Positions 8,828-16,609 of a stretch of DNA of 64,000 bases are shown here, in pieces. This DNA comes from Candidatus Pyrohabitans jungbluthii (GTDB taxonomy: Archaea > Hydrothermarchaeota > Hydrothermarchaeia > Hydrothermarchaeales > BMS3B), in the NCBI GenBank assembly GCA_002010065.2, contig MTMD02000001.1, positions 1-64,000 on the forward strand, written 5' to 3'. Below the pieces are notes generated by a model. That model saw only the letters and a program-made list of their open reading frames with translations. It ran no database searches and was not told the origin of the DNA. The position numbers and the translations under genes were made by a program. Position 1 is the stretch's first letter; each line of letters begins with the position of its first letter.

Positions 8828-11230
8828 CTAAATATGAATTATGTTTGGAAGACCTCTACCCCATCTCCAGTTACCATTCCTATCCCAACCAGTAGCTATA
8901 TTGGGAATCTCTTTCCTACCGATTTTCTTAAAATACCCATTTCTTACACTATTTAGGCCTACAAGCATTAAAACATCTCGTGCTCTGCTAAATGCCACAA
9001 AATATTGCCTTATTAGGTCATCAAATGCTCTATCTATGGCATGCCTTTGGGGCGTTCCTAGAGGGGAATAAGGTCTTAATTCCTCTTCCATATTTACACT
9101 ACTTATTCTATCAACCCTTCCTACTCTATTAAGTCTAGGAAATCTTTTAAATGCATGTGCATAATGGTTTTCCCTAAAATCTGAACCAACATCTACAATC
9201 ACTAATGGAAATTCTAGTCCTTTCGCTTGATGTATAGACATTATATTTAATCTATTTGAGGGTATTGTTTCAAGAAGGTCTTCATTAATTTCAATAGTAC
9301 CGGTAGCAATCGGTACAAAAATATTCCATAACGCTTCTCTTATAGACGACTCCGAACGTGAGTCACTCGGGTCAAATATTATCTGTCCTCCAAAATTACC
9401 GATTAGCCCTGCTTGATTAATCGTTCTTGTTATCGCTTCCAAGTAAACTAAACCTTCAATATCATCTTGCATCCGTGGTATCCACGTAACTAACTTATAT
9501 ACCAAGCTTATTAGTGGAACTTCTGGATCTACTCTATCCTCTCTTCTTAAAAGAATCCTCCTATTTTGCCATGCATCAACAAACTCTCTAAGCGTCGGAT
9601 TATGAGGTGGTGGATTAGTGTCGATATAACTTCTCGCTACATCCCTCCACTCATTAAAAATAGAAACCACATTACGTGGTAAATTCAACATGTTTTGTAC
9701 ATTTTCATTTGGATCTATACATTCTAAAATTAAACCACAAAGTTGTTGAACTTCTGGGGTTAGCTCTAAGTTTTGTCCTCTTGGATTAAAAACTTGAATT
9801 GGAGGAGATAACTGACTTAATTCATCTCGTAATAATCGCGGAAGTCTTTGTCTTCCCCGTGAGTCAAATTCACGAGGAGAGCTACAAAGCACAGCAATAT
9901 CTCCCGGGCCACCCCGATTAGGGTCAATTTGTATATTATATTGTCCATGAGAATCTTGAATTTGAACGCCTCCTCCATATATAACACTATGAATGAACCG
10001 AGCGAGATCATGTGCGAGTTCTTCAACGGTATCTCTAAACATGCCAAGTATGGGGTAATTATCGTATGGTTGAGAACGTGCTGGAATAATATGTGGTTTA
10101 TTTTGAACCCTCGCATTCTGATAATGCTGGTCTAAAGTGATAAAATTATTACAAAAATCTACTATATTACTTGTAGACCTATAATTTCTGGAAAGATTGA
10201 TTGTTTGAGGATTAGCACGAAGATTATCACTTATTCTATTTCTAAATTCTTGAAACAGATCAACTGTAGCTCCACGAAACCGATACAAAGACTGATCATC
10301 ATCTCCTACAACAGTAATACTTCCACCATTTTCTAAAGCTGCCCTTGCCATTTCAAAATATATCTGTTCTTGAAGCAAATTTGTATCTTGGTATTCATCT
10401 ATAAGTATAAACCTAAGTTGTTGAAGGAATCTATTTAGTGCTCCATCACGAAGCCTGTTCAGAAACTCTTGCTCTAACAATGCAAAATCAAAAAGACCTC
10501 TACTATTTAATTCATTAAGGTAATCTTGAATAGTGTCACATACAACTGGAATACCTGAGTGGCTTAAACTATTTCTGAACTGAGACACATCTACTTGATC
10601 GTGGAAGAACCTATCTTTTATCTCACATAACATTTCAGCTGCTTTATCAGGCTTCAAATTGCTCCTTGAAACTAAACCAAAACTACTACCATTCAATTGT
10701 ACGAGATAATCTCTGAGATCCCTATTTCTAAATCTTCCATGATTGAAAAGTTGTCTTACCATTAAGCCCTTAGATACGAAACTCTCTATAACGGCTGGTA
10801 GTTTGTCTCCTGGTGCACGATAATCTCCTAAAATTTCTTCTGCAATACTATCTATTGTTCCAATAATTACCCTGCTTAAATCTAAATTCTCTAATTGATT
10901 TCTAATATGGTTATCATAAGAAAAATCTTCTCTAAACTTGCGGATTAGCTGGTCTCCCCATCCCAAGATTCTCGATCTTAATTCTGCTGCCGCTTTTCTG
11001 GTAAAAGTCGTTACCAAAATGTTAGAAGGTTCAATATCATCCACAAAGATCAATTTTAATACTCTTAATGCAATTACGGTTGTTTTGCCACTACCTGGTC
11101 CGGCAACAATAAATAAGGACTGATTTAGAGGTGCTCTTATTGCTCTGTTTTGATCCGGATTGCTATTACTTCTAATATCTCTGTCGAGTTGATTAACGAC
11201 AGCACTCTCAAAATCATACCAACTAATCAG
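8828..11230 (-). CDS. UvrD/PcrA-type superfamily 1 helicase, apparent CTG start
   Basis: An 800-residue helicase if translation starts at CTG 11230. Seen: motif I AGPGSGKTT, Ia VTTFTRKAA, II LIDEYQDTN, III VVGDDDQSLYRFRGA, IV LSRNYRST, V MSIHQAKGLEFP and VI QYFVAFSRA, so the ATPase is complete. The first conventional start codon in frame (TTG at 11053) would delete Walker A, so the true start is upstream. GGAGGT lies 6 nt before the CTG, and CTG overlaps the TGA stop of the upstream gene as CTGA. No UvrD-like C-terminal nuclease is fused; the separate nuclease downstream probably supplies it. UvrD/AddA enzymes unwind DNA 3'-5'. Confidence 0.85.
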   Translation of the reverse strand: MISWYDFESAVVNQLDRDIRSNSNPDQNRAIRAPLNQSLFIVAGPGSGKTTVIALRVLKLIFVDDIEPSNILVTTFTRKAAAELRSRILGWGDQLIRKFREDFSYDNHIRNQLENLDLSRVIIGTIDSIAEEILGDYRAPGDKLPAVIESFVSKGLMVRQLFNHGRFRNRDLRDYLVQLNGSSFGLVSRSNLKPDKAAEMLCEIKDRFFHDQVDVSQFRNSLSHSGIPVVCDTIQDYLNELNSRGLFDFALLEQEFLNRLRDGALNRFLQQLRFILIDEYQDTNLLQEQIYFEMARAALENGGSITVVGDDDQSLYRFRGATVDLFQEFRNRISDNLRANPQTINLSRNYRSTSNIVDFCNNFITLDQHYQNARVQNKPHIIPARSQPYDNYPILGMFRDTVEELAHDLARFIHSVIYGGGVQIQDSHGQYNIQIDPNRGGPGDIAVLCSSPREFDSRGRQRLPRLLRDELSQLSPPIQVFNPRGQNLELTPEVQQLCGLILECIDPNENVQNMLNLPRNVVSIFNEWRDVARSYIDTNPPPHNPTLREFVDAWQNRRILLRREDRVDPEVPLISLVYKLVTWIPRMQDDIEGLVYLEAITRTINQAGLIGNFGGQIIFDPSDSRSESSIREALWNIFVPIATGTIEINEDLLETIPSNRLNIMSIHQAKGLEFPLVIVDVGSDFRENHYAHAFKRFPRLNRVGRVDRISSVNMEEELRPYSPLGTPQRHAIDRAFDDLIRQYFVAFSRARDVLMLVGLNSVRNGYFKKIGRKEIPNIATGWDRNGNWRWGRGLPNIIHI

Positions 11231-11697
11231 TATATCACCTCCACTTCTCTATTTATTTTGTTGAGCCAATTCTTTAGTTGATGGAGTCTTTCCCCAATTT
11301 CTCCGGTTGCCCAGTACACATTTTGTTTATTAAGAACCCTTTTACCTCTTTCCAACGCAAGCATATACGTTTTACCGAGATTTACAAACACTTCTTTATA
11401 ATTATTATTTTTCAATGCATTTATTAATTTAATTTCAATTTCATTTGCTAATTCTTTCGCTCTCTCGATGGTCATCTTTTGATCATAATTTGAGATAGTA
11501 TCATTTTGTCTGATCAACCCATATTTTGCTGAAAGTATCAATATATCCAGATTATTTGGCATATTTTTTCGTAGTACACGATAGAACGGTCCATCGTATA
11601 ATTCAATTGCAGGGGCTTTTGAAATTGGCTTCTTTCGCTTTGAACAAGGTAAAATGATTAAATACTTCTTACTTTGGCTAACATTATTCTCGTCCAT
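11227..11697 (-). CDS. DUF6884 family protein, first gene of the DpdA operon
   Basis: A 156-residue protein with the DUF6884 pattern: IILPCSKRK near the N-terminus, AIELYDGPF, ILSAKYGLI, a following YD, and FVNLGKTYM. The N-terminal PCS-x-x-K motif recalls the PCS-x-KPY motif of the archaeosine synthase ArcS, which acts on preQ0 in tRNA; whether it has a related role here is inference. Function of the family is not established to my knowledge. The ATG at 11697 is preceded by GGTGGTAGAAA. Its last codons contain the Shine-Dalgarno sequence for the helicase, so the two are translationally coupled. Confidence 0.7.
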   Translation of the reverse strand: MDENNVSQSKKYLIILPCSKRKKPISKAPAIELYDGPFYRVLRKNMPNNLDILILSAKYGLIRQNDTISNYDQKMTIERAKELANEIEIKLINALKNNNYKEVFVNLGKTYMLALERGKRVLNKQNVYWATGEIGERLHQLKNWLNKINREVEVIY

Positions 11698-11719
11698 TTT
11701 CTACCACCTAACGACTTTC

Positions 11720-11738
11720 CGTTATGTTCATGATAACG
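11720..11738. promoter_or_regulatory. Palindrome upstream of the DpdA operon
   Basis: CGTTAT and ATAACG flank a 7-nt spacer, about 22 nt before the start of the first operon gene. It could be an operator for a repressor or a leader hairpin. No regulator gene is seen in the operon itself; the orphan VapB-like protein nearby is one candidate binder. No clear TATA box was recognised in the AT-rich region upstream. Confidence 0.4.
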
Positions 11739-11873
11739 TACATCAACCCCTCTGATTATCTCTACACCTCCCAAACAATTAGATTAATTTTCTGATAACA
11801 GACCACTGATATAAAATTCTTTCCATTTATTGGGTGCTGTGAAGTTTATAACGTTCGAACTCGGTTTTTCCTT

Positions 11874-11951
11874 CTATTGGTCTGGGAATTCTCCCAAGCT
11901 TTGACGCACCCTTGCGTGGTTGTAGTACAAACCAAACAGCCGCAGGAAGTT
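11874..11951 (-). pseudogene. Transposase C-terminal remnant
   Basis: A minus-strand frame of 25 codons ending in TAG reads NFLRLFGLYYNHARV then RQSLGEF. This is the characteristic end of DDE transposases of the IS6/IS240 and related types (YN-x-x-R-x-x-x-SLG). No start codon or catalytic core is present; upstream in frame there is a stop at 11970-11972. The sequence beyond, GGGTGCTGTGAAGTTTATAACG at about 11834-11855, may be the old terminal inverted repeat. It lies between the DpdA operon and the VapB-like gene and marks past transposition at the island edge. Confidence 0.65.
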
Positions 11952-11964
11952 GGACACACATACT

Positions 11965-12207
11965 CTATCTTATAACATCTGCACGGGAAGTACTAATCAA
12001 TACCTGCTGTTTTTTTGCTATACTTTCCTTAACCTCTAATGCTAATTTATTAGCCATATCCTCACTTAATTTGCTCTTTGATACTATATCTCGAGCAACA
12101 GTCCATTTAACTTCATCAAAGAACTTCTTTAGAACACTGTCTATAGCTTTTTCAAATTTGTCCTGCATCCCCTCAGGCACATCCACCTTTATTACAATCT
12201 CACCCAT
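11965..12207 (-). CDS. Orphan VapB-like antitoxin
   Basis: An 80-residue charged helical protein starting MGEIVIKVDVPEGM, typical of archaeal VapB-type antitoxins of PIN-domain toxin pairs. ATG 12207 is preferred because GGTGGAG lies before it; an ATG at 12234 would add nine residues. The expected vapC downstream is missing: the transposase scar starts right after its stop. The protein may therefore be a survivor of a broken toxin-antitoxin pair, its C-terminus possibly altered by the insertion. Another intact VapBC pair is at 45.4 kb. Confidence 0.55.
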   Translation of the reverse strand: MGEIVIKVDVPEGMQDKFEKAIDSVLKKFFDEVKWTVARDIVSKSKLSEDMANKLALEVKESIAKKQQVLISTSRADVIR

Positions 12208-12531
12208 CTTCTCCACCTGCTTAATATTTAACATTTTAACCTTTAAAAATAAATCTTAAATATGAATTAAAATAAAAAATAATTATAATTAGCATAATTT
12301 TTAGAGAAATTTGTAAGATTACATTATTTATTATATTCTTAATTATTTATCATTCTTTGTTTATGAATTAACCAAGAATCTTGGGGTTATTTGGAATAAG
12401 CGTGTAGTCAATCCGCCTGACCTCAACAACCTTCTCCATTTTTCATCCTCATTCTATAAATAAACCTCCTGACTTATTAATCATTTTTGAGGTGCTCCGC
12501 CTTAGCGACGTTACACCCCTCTCTTACTTAA
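12208..12531. other. AT-rich intergenic region at island border
   Basis: About 320 bp with very low GC, lying between the divergent VapB-like and radical SAM genes. It holds a possible TATA box for the antitoxin (CATATTTAAG on the minus strand, near 12255), a short minus-strand frame at 12368-12439, and GC-richer sequence from about 12480 that belongs to the radical SAM promoter. No conserved RNA or repeat was recognised. Confidence 0.5.
12368..12439 (-). CDS. Possible 23-residue ORF, function unknown
   Basis: ATG at 12439 to TAA, encoding a peptide beginning MEKVVEVRRIDYTL. An AGGAGG lies about 30 nt upstream, too far for an ideal ribosome site, with GAGGATG closer. The start resembles the opening strand of small antitoxin-like proteins, so it may be a truncated gene. 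Weakly supported. Confidence 0.25.
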   Translation of the reverse strand: MEKVVEVRRIDYTLIPNNPKILG

Positions 12532-14088
12532 ATGCAGACTCTTATAAAGGAACGCAACACCGTAATCAAAAGCATCCATGGAAAGCTGCGCGTAGCCCTG
12601 GTATTTCCCAATCTGTACAGGGCGGGAATCGCTAACCTTGGAATGCAGATACTCTACGACCTGCTCAACTCCCGCGAGGATATATACGCGGAGCGCTTTT
12701 ATTTAGACGTGGAGAGGAGCGTTGAAACGCGCTCCCCCCTTCGCGACTTTGATGTAATCGCCTTCTCCTGGCAGTTTGAGCTCGACGCGGTGAACATCCT
12801 TGAGATTCTCAGGCGCAGCGGGATAGCGATAAGGCGAGAGGAACGCGAGCAGGTGGTAATTGCCGGCGGTCCGTGCTGTGTCAACCCCTCGCCCCTGGAG
12901 CACTTCGTCGATGCCTTCTTCATCGGTGAGGCGGAGGCGGGCATTCTGGAGGTAATCGAAGCTGTGAGGGGGAGGAAGAAGGAGGAAGCGCTGGAAGAGC
13001 TTGCTAAGCTTGGCTATATGTACGTTCCCGGAGTTAATAGAGGAGCGACGCGTGTGTATGCCCGCGACCTCGACGCTTACTTTCCCACAGCGCAGGTGCT
13101 CAGCGAGGCAGGAGCCTTCGGCGAAAGCCTACTCGTGGAGGTCTCCCGGGGCTGCGGTCGCGGGTGCAGGTTCTGCATGGGTGGCTACATCTTCCGCCCT
13201 CGCAGAGAGCGCAGCTTGGCGAGGCTGGAGGAGTTTATAACACAGGGCATTGAGGAGAGCAAACCTGAGAAAATCTCCCTCTTGGGCGCGAGCGTCACCG
13301 ACTACTCTCGCATAGACGAGCTGGCTGAGCTTTTAAAGCAGCTTGGTTTAGAGGTCGCTGCACCATCGCTGCGCGCAGACACCCTAACGAGAAGCTTTGT
13401 GGAGGCTCTGGTAAAAAGCGGTCAGCGCAGCATCACCCTGGCGCCAGAGGCGTGTGAGCAGCTTCGCTATGCGGTTAATAAGGACATGAGCAACTCTCAG
13501 ATTCACGCTGCCGCGAAGCTTGCGGCAGACGCAGGTATAAGAAACTTAAAGCTCTACTACATCCTTGGTTTTCCCGGCGAAGGTGAGGAGCACATTACAG
13601 CGCTCGCAGAGGAGGTAAAAGCGCTCAAGAGGGAGACCGGGCTAAGCATAAAACTATCAGTAAACCCCCTGGTACCAAAGCCCCACACACCCATGCAGTG
13701 GTTCCCCTTCCCAGAGCCTAGCGCGCTGAAGCGCAGGCTGCGCCTACTTCACAAAGCTCTCGCCGGCGTCGCAAGCATTGAGAGTGAGAGCGTTAAAAGT
13801 GCGGCGCTTCAGGCGGCGATAGCGAGGGGTGACTCTCGCCTTGGATATGTGCTCGAGAAGGTGCTGAGCTACGGCAGCAGTTTCAGTGCATGGAAGCGAG
13901 CCTTCAGAGATGCTGGGCTGAGCATGGAGGGCTACCTGGAGGAAATTAGTGTAGACGCTGAGTTGCCTTGGGAGAAAATAGATGTACTGGTGAACAAGAG
14001 GTACCTGCTCGAAGAGCACAGCAGGTTTTTTGAAGGCGAAACCTCGCCAAGGTGCTTCCCCCGCTGTAGGAGATGTGGCGTGTGTTAG
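12532..14088 (+). CDS. Radical SAM protein with N-terminal B12-binding-like domain
   Basis: A 518-residue archaeal radical SAM enzyme. Residues 15-150 resemble a cobalamin-binding-like Rossmann domain (LVFPNLYRAGIANLGMQ, with GGPCCVNPSPLEHF further on). The Fe-S motif CGRGCRFC (C-x3-C-x2-C) is near residue 212. A C-terminal tail ends CFPRCRRCGVC, another cysteine cluster that may bind metal. The family is common in archaea; its reaction is not known to me. The ATG at 12532 has no Shine-Dalgarno sequence before it, suggesting a leaderless mRNA. Confidence 0.8.
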   Translation: MQTLIKERNTVIKSIHGKLRVALVFPNLYRAGIANLGMQILYDLLNSREDIYAERFYLDVERSVETRSPLRDFDVIAFSWQFELDAVNILEILRRSGIAIRREEREQVVIAGGPCCVNPSPLEHFVDAFFIGEAEAGILEVIEAVRGRKKEEALEELAKLGYMYVPGVNRGATRVYARDLDAYFPTAQVLSEAGAFGESLLVEVSRGCGRGCRFCMGGYIFRPRRERSLARLEEFITQGIEESKPEKISLLGASVTDYSRIDELAELLKQLGLEVAAPSLRADTLTRSFVEALVKSGQRSITLAPEACEQLRYAVNKDMSNSQIHAAAKLAADAGIRNLKLYYILGFPGEGEEHITALAEEVKALKRETGLSIKLSVNPLVPKPHTPMQWFPFPEPSALKRRLRLLHKALAGVASIESESVKSAALQAAIARGDSRLGYVLEKVLSYGSSFSAWKRAFRDAGLSMEGYLEEISVDAELPWEKIDVLVNKRYLLEEHSRFFEGETSPRCFPRCRRCGVC

Positions 14089-14179
14089 GCTTGGATTTAA
14101 CCCTGAAAAAGGAAAGATTTTATAGGTGGTTTGTTAAAAATAAATTAACATCTAATACAAAACTGCTGAGAGAAAAAAG

Positions 14180-14854
14180 ATGACAAGGATACTAATCGCA
14201 GAGGATGAACTTATAACCTTGCGCGGGCTGGAGAGGGTGTTGAGTAGGGAGGGGCACGAGGTAGTTACCGCTGAGAATGGGGAAGAGGCTCTGAGAATAC
14301 TGAAAGAGCGCAGGGTGGATGTTCTCGTAACAGATATAAAGCTGCCGGGAATCGATGGTTTGAAGCTGCTTGAGTGGGTTAAGCAGCACCTTCCAGAGAC
14401 TAAAGTTATAATGATCACAGGTTACTCCAGCATAAAAGGCGCTGTTGAGGCTATGAAGCAGGGAGCAAGCGACTACATAGCCAAGCCCTTCAGCATAGAG
14501 GAGATAAAGGCATCTATAAAGGCTGTGCTTGAGGAGCAGAGGGTAACGCGGAATATCCCCTCCGGGGGGCTCTCCAAGCAGGAGTTTGAGCTTGTTATAC
14601 GCGCCCTCAACCACCCCATCAGAAGGGGGATACTGAGCATCCTGCGCGCTTCGCCAAAGAGCTTCACCGAAATTTGGCGGGAGACGGGCGTTGAGGACCC
14701 TACCACCGTGAGCTTTCACCTGCGCAACCTTAAGGCAACTGGAATTCTGAAACAAAGTGAGGATAAGGTATATTCCCTCACCACCCTCGGGAGAAAAGCC
14801 GCCTCACTTATGGACATGGTGAGGGTGGAAGAGGAGCACATTGGCAACTTTTGA
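14180..14854 (+). CDS. Response regulator with winged-helix output
   Basis: A 224-residue two-domain protein. The receiver domain (1-120) has the acidic pair AEDE, phosphoacceptor Asp in LVTDIKLPG (about Asp53), Thr in MITGYSS and Lys in AKPF. The C-terminal domain (about 140-215) is an ArsR-type winged helix (LNHPIRRGILSIL...SFHLRNLKATGIL), so it probably binds DNA. True receiver-HTH regulators are uncommon in archaea, where most receivers stand alone. No kinase is adjacent. TTTTATAGG at about 14116 is a candidate TATA box. Confidence 0.87.
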   Translation: MTRILIAEDELITLRGLERVLSREGHEVVTAENGEEALRILKERRVDVLVTDIKLPGIDGLKLLEWVKQHLPETKVIMITGYSSIKGAVEAMKQGASDYIAKPFSIEEIKASIKAVLEEQRVTRNIPSGGLSKQEFELVIRALNHPIRRGILSILRASPKSFTEIWRETGVEDPTTVSFHLRNLKATGILKQSEDKVYSLTTLGRKAASLMDMVRVEEEHIGNF

Positions 14855-14995
14855 AGGCGTGTTCAATAACAAAAAGTTACTAAAATATAAATCGCCCTCT
14901 TTTTTTGAGGAAAATTTCTAAAAAAAGTATATAAAATCCAAAGGTAAATAATATAGGAGGGGGTTGGGAGGGGGGCCCTATTACCCCTGCGAAAG
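14855..14995. other. Intergenic region with G-rich tract
   Basis: AT-rich sequence followed by a GGAGGGGGTTGGGAGGGGGG tract at about 14955-14976. Four or more G-runs close together could form a G-quadruplex; this is a guess from sequence alone. No gene is seen. Confidence 0.4.
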
Positions 14996-15003
14996 TTTTT
15001 ATT
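14996..15003 (+). promoter_or_regulatory. TATA-like box of phosphoesterase gene
   Basis: TTTTTATT lies about 26 nt before the ATG at 15027, consistent with a leaderless transcript starting at that codon. It argues against the in-frame start at 14964, which lies upstream of the box. Confidence 0.5.
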
Positions 15004-15026
15004 TCACTTTTTTGTTATTAACAATT

Positions 15027-15680
15027 ATGGAGATATTGGTTATATCTGATATCCACGGGAGATTGGAAAGGCTGAGCCTGATAAGGGACGAGATAGCTGA
15101 TGCCGACGTGGTGGTGCTTACAGGGGATATAACAAACTTCGGCGGCAGGGAGGCGGCGAGGGAGATTCTTAAGCCACTGCTCAACCTCTCCAAGCAGCTT
15201 TTCGCAGTGCCTGGCAACTGCGACCTGCAAGAGGTGAATGAGCTTATAAAGGAGCTCAAGGTAAGCCTTCACAGCAGGAGCAGCGTTGTTGAGGGAGTTG
15301 GATTCTTCGGCGCTGGGGGCTCAAACCCAACACCCTTCGCCACGCCCCAGGAGTATAGGGAAGAGCACCTTATTGAGATGCTTGAGAGCGGTTATTCTGG
15401 AATAAAAGACCTGAGCACAAAGGTGATGGTTACCCATGCGCCCCCCTTCGGGACAAAGCTCGACCTAACCAGCGCAGGGGTGCATGCAGGCTCGCGAGCT
15501 GTGAAGGAGTTCATTAAAAAGATGAAGCCAGAAGTTGCGCTCTGCGGGCACATTCACGAGGCAAGAGGCGTTGCAAAGGTTGCCTCCACCACTGTTGTGA
15601 ATCCAGGAGCCTTTCACATGGGGTATGCGATTATAGAGCTAAATGAGGGCGAACCTGAGGTTAGGCTGATGGAGTATTAA
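15027..15680 (+). CDS. Calcineurin-like metallophosphoesterase
   Basis: A 217-residue metallophosphoesterase beginning MEILVISDIHGRLE. Metal ligands are visible in order: SDIHG, LTGDIT, VPGNCD (in place of GNHD), VTHAPP and CGHIHEARG. The Cys replacing His in GN(H/C)D occurs in several archaeal members. The family includes phosphodiesterases of the YfcE/Icc type; the substrate is not predictable. It converges on the thioredoxin gene, separated by 22 nt. Confidence 0.87.
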   Translation: MEILVISDIHGRLERLSLIRDEIADADVVVLTGDITNFGGREAAREILKPLLNLSKQLFAVPGNCDLQEVNELIKELKVSLHSRSSVVEGVGFFGAGGSNPTPFATPQEYREEHLIEMLESGYSGIKDLSTKVMVTHAPPFGTKLDLTSAGVHAGSRAVKEFIKKMKPEVALCGHIHEARGVAKVASTTVVNPGAFHMGYAIIELNEGEPEVRLMEY

Positions 15681-15702
15681 AAACAAAAGAGAGAGGAGGA
15701 GG

Positions 15703-16071
15703 TTACTGTTCTGAGGCTATCCTCTTGAGCACATTCTCTATCTTTGACACCAACACCGACTTGGGCACCGCGCCCACGAGACCGTCTATCGGCTCGCCCT
15801 TGTAGAAGAAGCCGAGGGTGGGGATGCTCATTACTCCGTAGCGCATTGAGATTTCGCGGTTCTCGTCGGTGTTCAGCTTCACAAACTTCATCCTGCCTTT
15901 GTACTCTGCGGCTACCTCTTCGAATATGGGACCGAGCATCCTGCAGGGACCGCACCATTCTGCCCAGAAGTCAACCACCACGGGGAGGTCTGACTTCAGC
16001 ACAAGCTCTTCCCAGTTCTGTGTCGTGGCTTTGTAGAGGTTCTCTCCAATTTCTTCTACCATTGCACTCAT
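15703..16071 (-). CDS. trxA: Thioredoxin
   Basis: A 122-residue thioredoxin with the active site FWAEWCGPCRM and the cis-proline loop SIPTLGFF. It reduces protein disulfides. The ATG at 16071 has AAGGAGGTG 9 nt upstream, which fixes the start. The partner reductase may be the TrxR homologue at 24.4 kb. The NifX-like gene lies just upstream on the same strand, so both may share a transcript. Confidence 0.92.
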   Translation of the reverse strand: MSAMVEEIGENLYKATTQNWEELVLKSDLPVVVDFWAEWCGPCRMLGPIFEEVAAEYKGRMKFVKLNTDENREISMRYGVMSIPTLGFFYKGEPIDGLVGAVPKSVLVSKIENVLKRIASEQ

Positions 16072-16104
16072 AACTATTATCACCTCCTTATTTTATTTCA
16101 TGAG

Positions 16105-16497
16105 TCAGTGCCTGTGAATATGGACATGGCTATGCTCATGCCCGCTGTGGGTGTGAATTCTGGTTGAGTCATGCTCAAGCTTGCCCTTGGCGAGCTTTTC
16201 AACAGCCTCCTTCGCTGGTATCGCACTGGTTATTATCACCCTTTTATCCTCTGCAATCAGGTGGGAATAGGCACCTCTCCCCATACCCGCTGATATAACC
16301 ACGTCCACATCTTTTAATACCGGCAAAATCGCCTCATGGAAGTGCCCGCCCTCCCGAGCCTTGGGGTTTTCCCTCGCCTCGATAAAACTAAAGCCCTCGT
16401 CAGCTACCTCGTATATCAGGAAATATCCTGCCCTTCCAAAGTGCTCACTTATCTTCGCCTTTTCATCTGCTGCATCCGCAGCAACCGCAACCTTCAT
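16105..16497 (-). CDS. NifX/NifB-type (dinitrogenase iron-molybdenum cofactor) family protein with His-rich tail
   Basis: A 130-residue protein of the DUF/NifX-NafY fold: MKVAVAAD at the start, SEHFGRAGYF, and VISAGMGRGAYSHL. In archaea these small proteins often accompany metal-cluster or oxyanion chemistry but have no fixed function. The last 20 residues are rich in His (pattern HTHSGHEHSHVHIHRH), probably a metal-binding tail for Ni, Zn or Co. A TATA-like ATATATGTTATA stretch lies at about 16540-16555 in the divergent promoter shared with the UDG gene. Confidence 0.82.
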   Translation of the reverse strand: MKVAVAADAADEKAKISEHFGRAGYFLIYEVADEGFSFIEARENPKAREGGHFHEAILPVLKDVDVVISAGMGRGAYSHLIAEDKRVIITSAIPAKEAVEKLAKGKLEHDSTRIHTHSGHEHSHVHIHRH

Positions 16498-16609
16498 TAT
16501 CTATCACCTTACCTGACGCATCACATATAACCTTATAAAAAATATATGTTATATCATGTGTAACATATTTGAACATAAATTTTTTCTGTGCCTGTAGCCA
16601 CACAGGATT

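Noticed and set aside
11700-11760. A possible 11-codon leader peptide (MYVIMNITESR) before the DUF6884 gene
   Set aside because: It overlaps the palindrome and has only a weak ribosome site; no support beyond a short open frame.
11850-11865. GTTCGAACTC resembling a tRNA T-loop
   Set aside because: No acceptor stem, anticodon arm or D-arm could be placed around it; it lies in the transposase scar.
14973-14988. GGGGTAATAGGGCCCC on the minus strand similar to the dispersed repeat
   Set aside because: Only a short core matches; the rest of the unit is absent.
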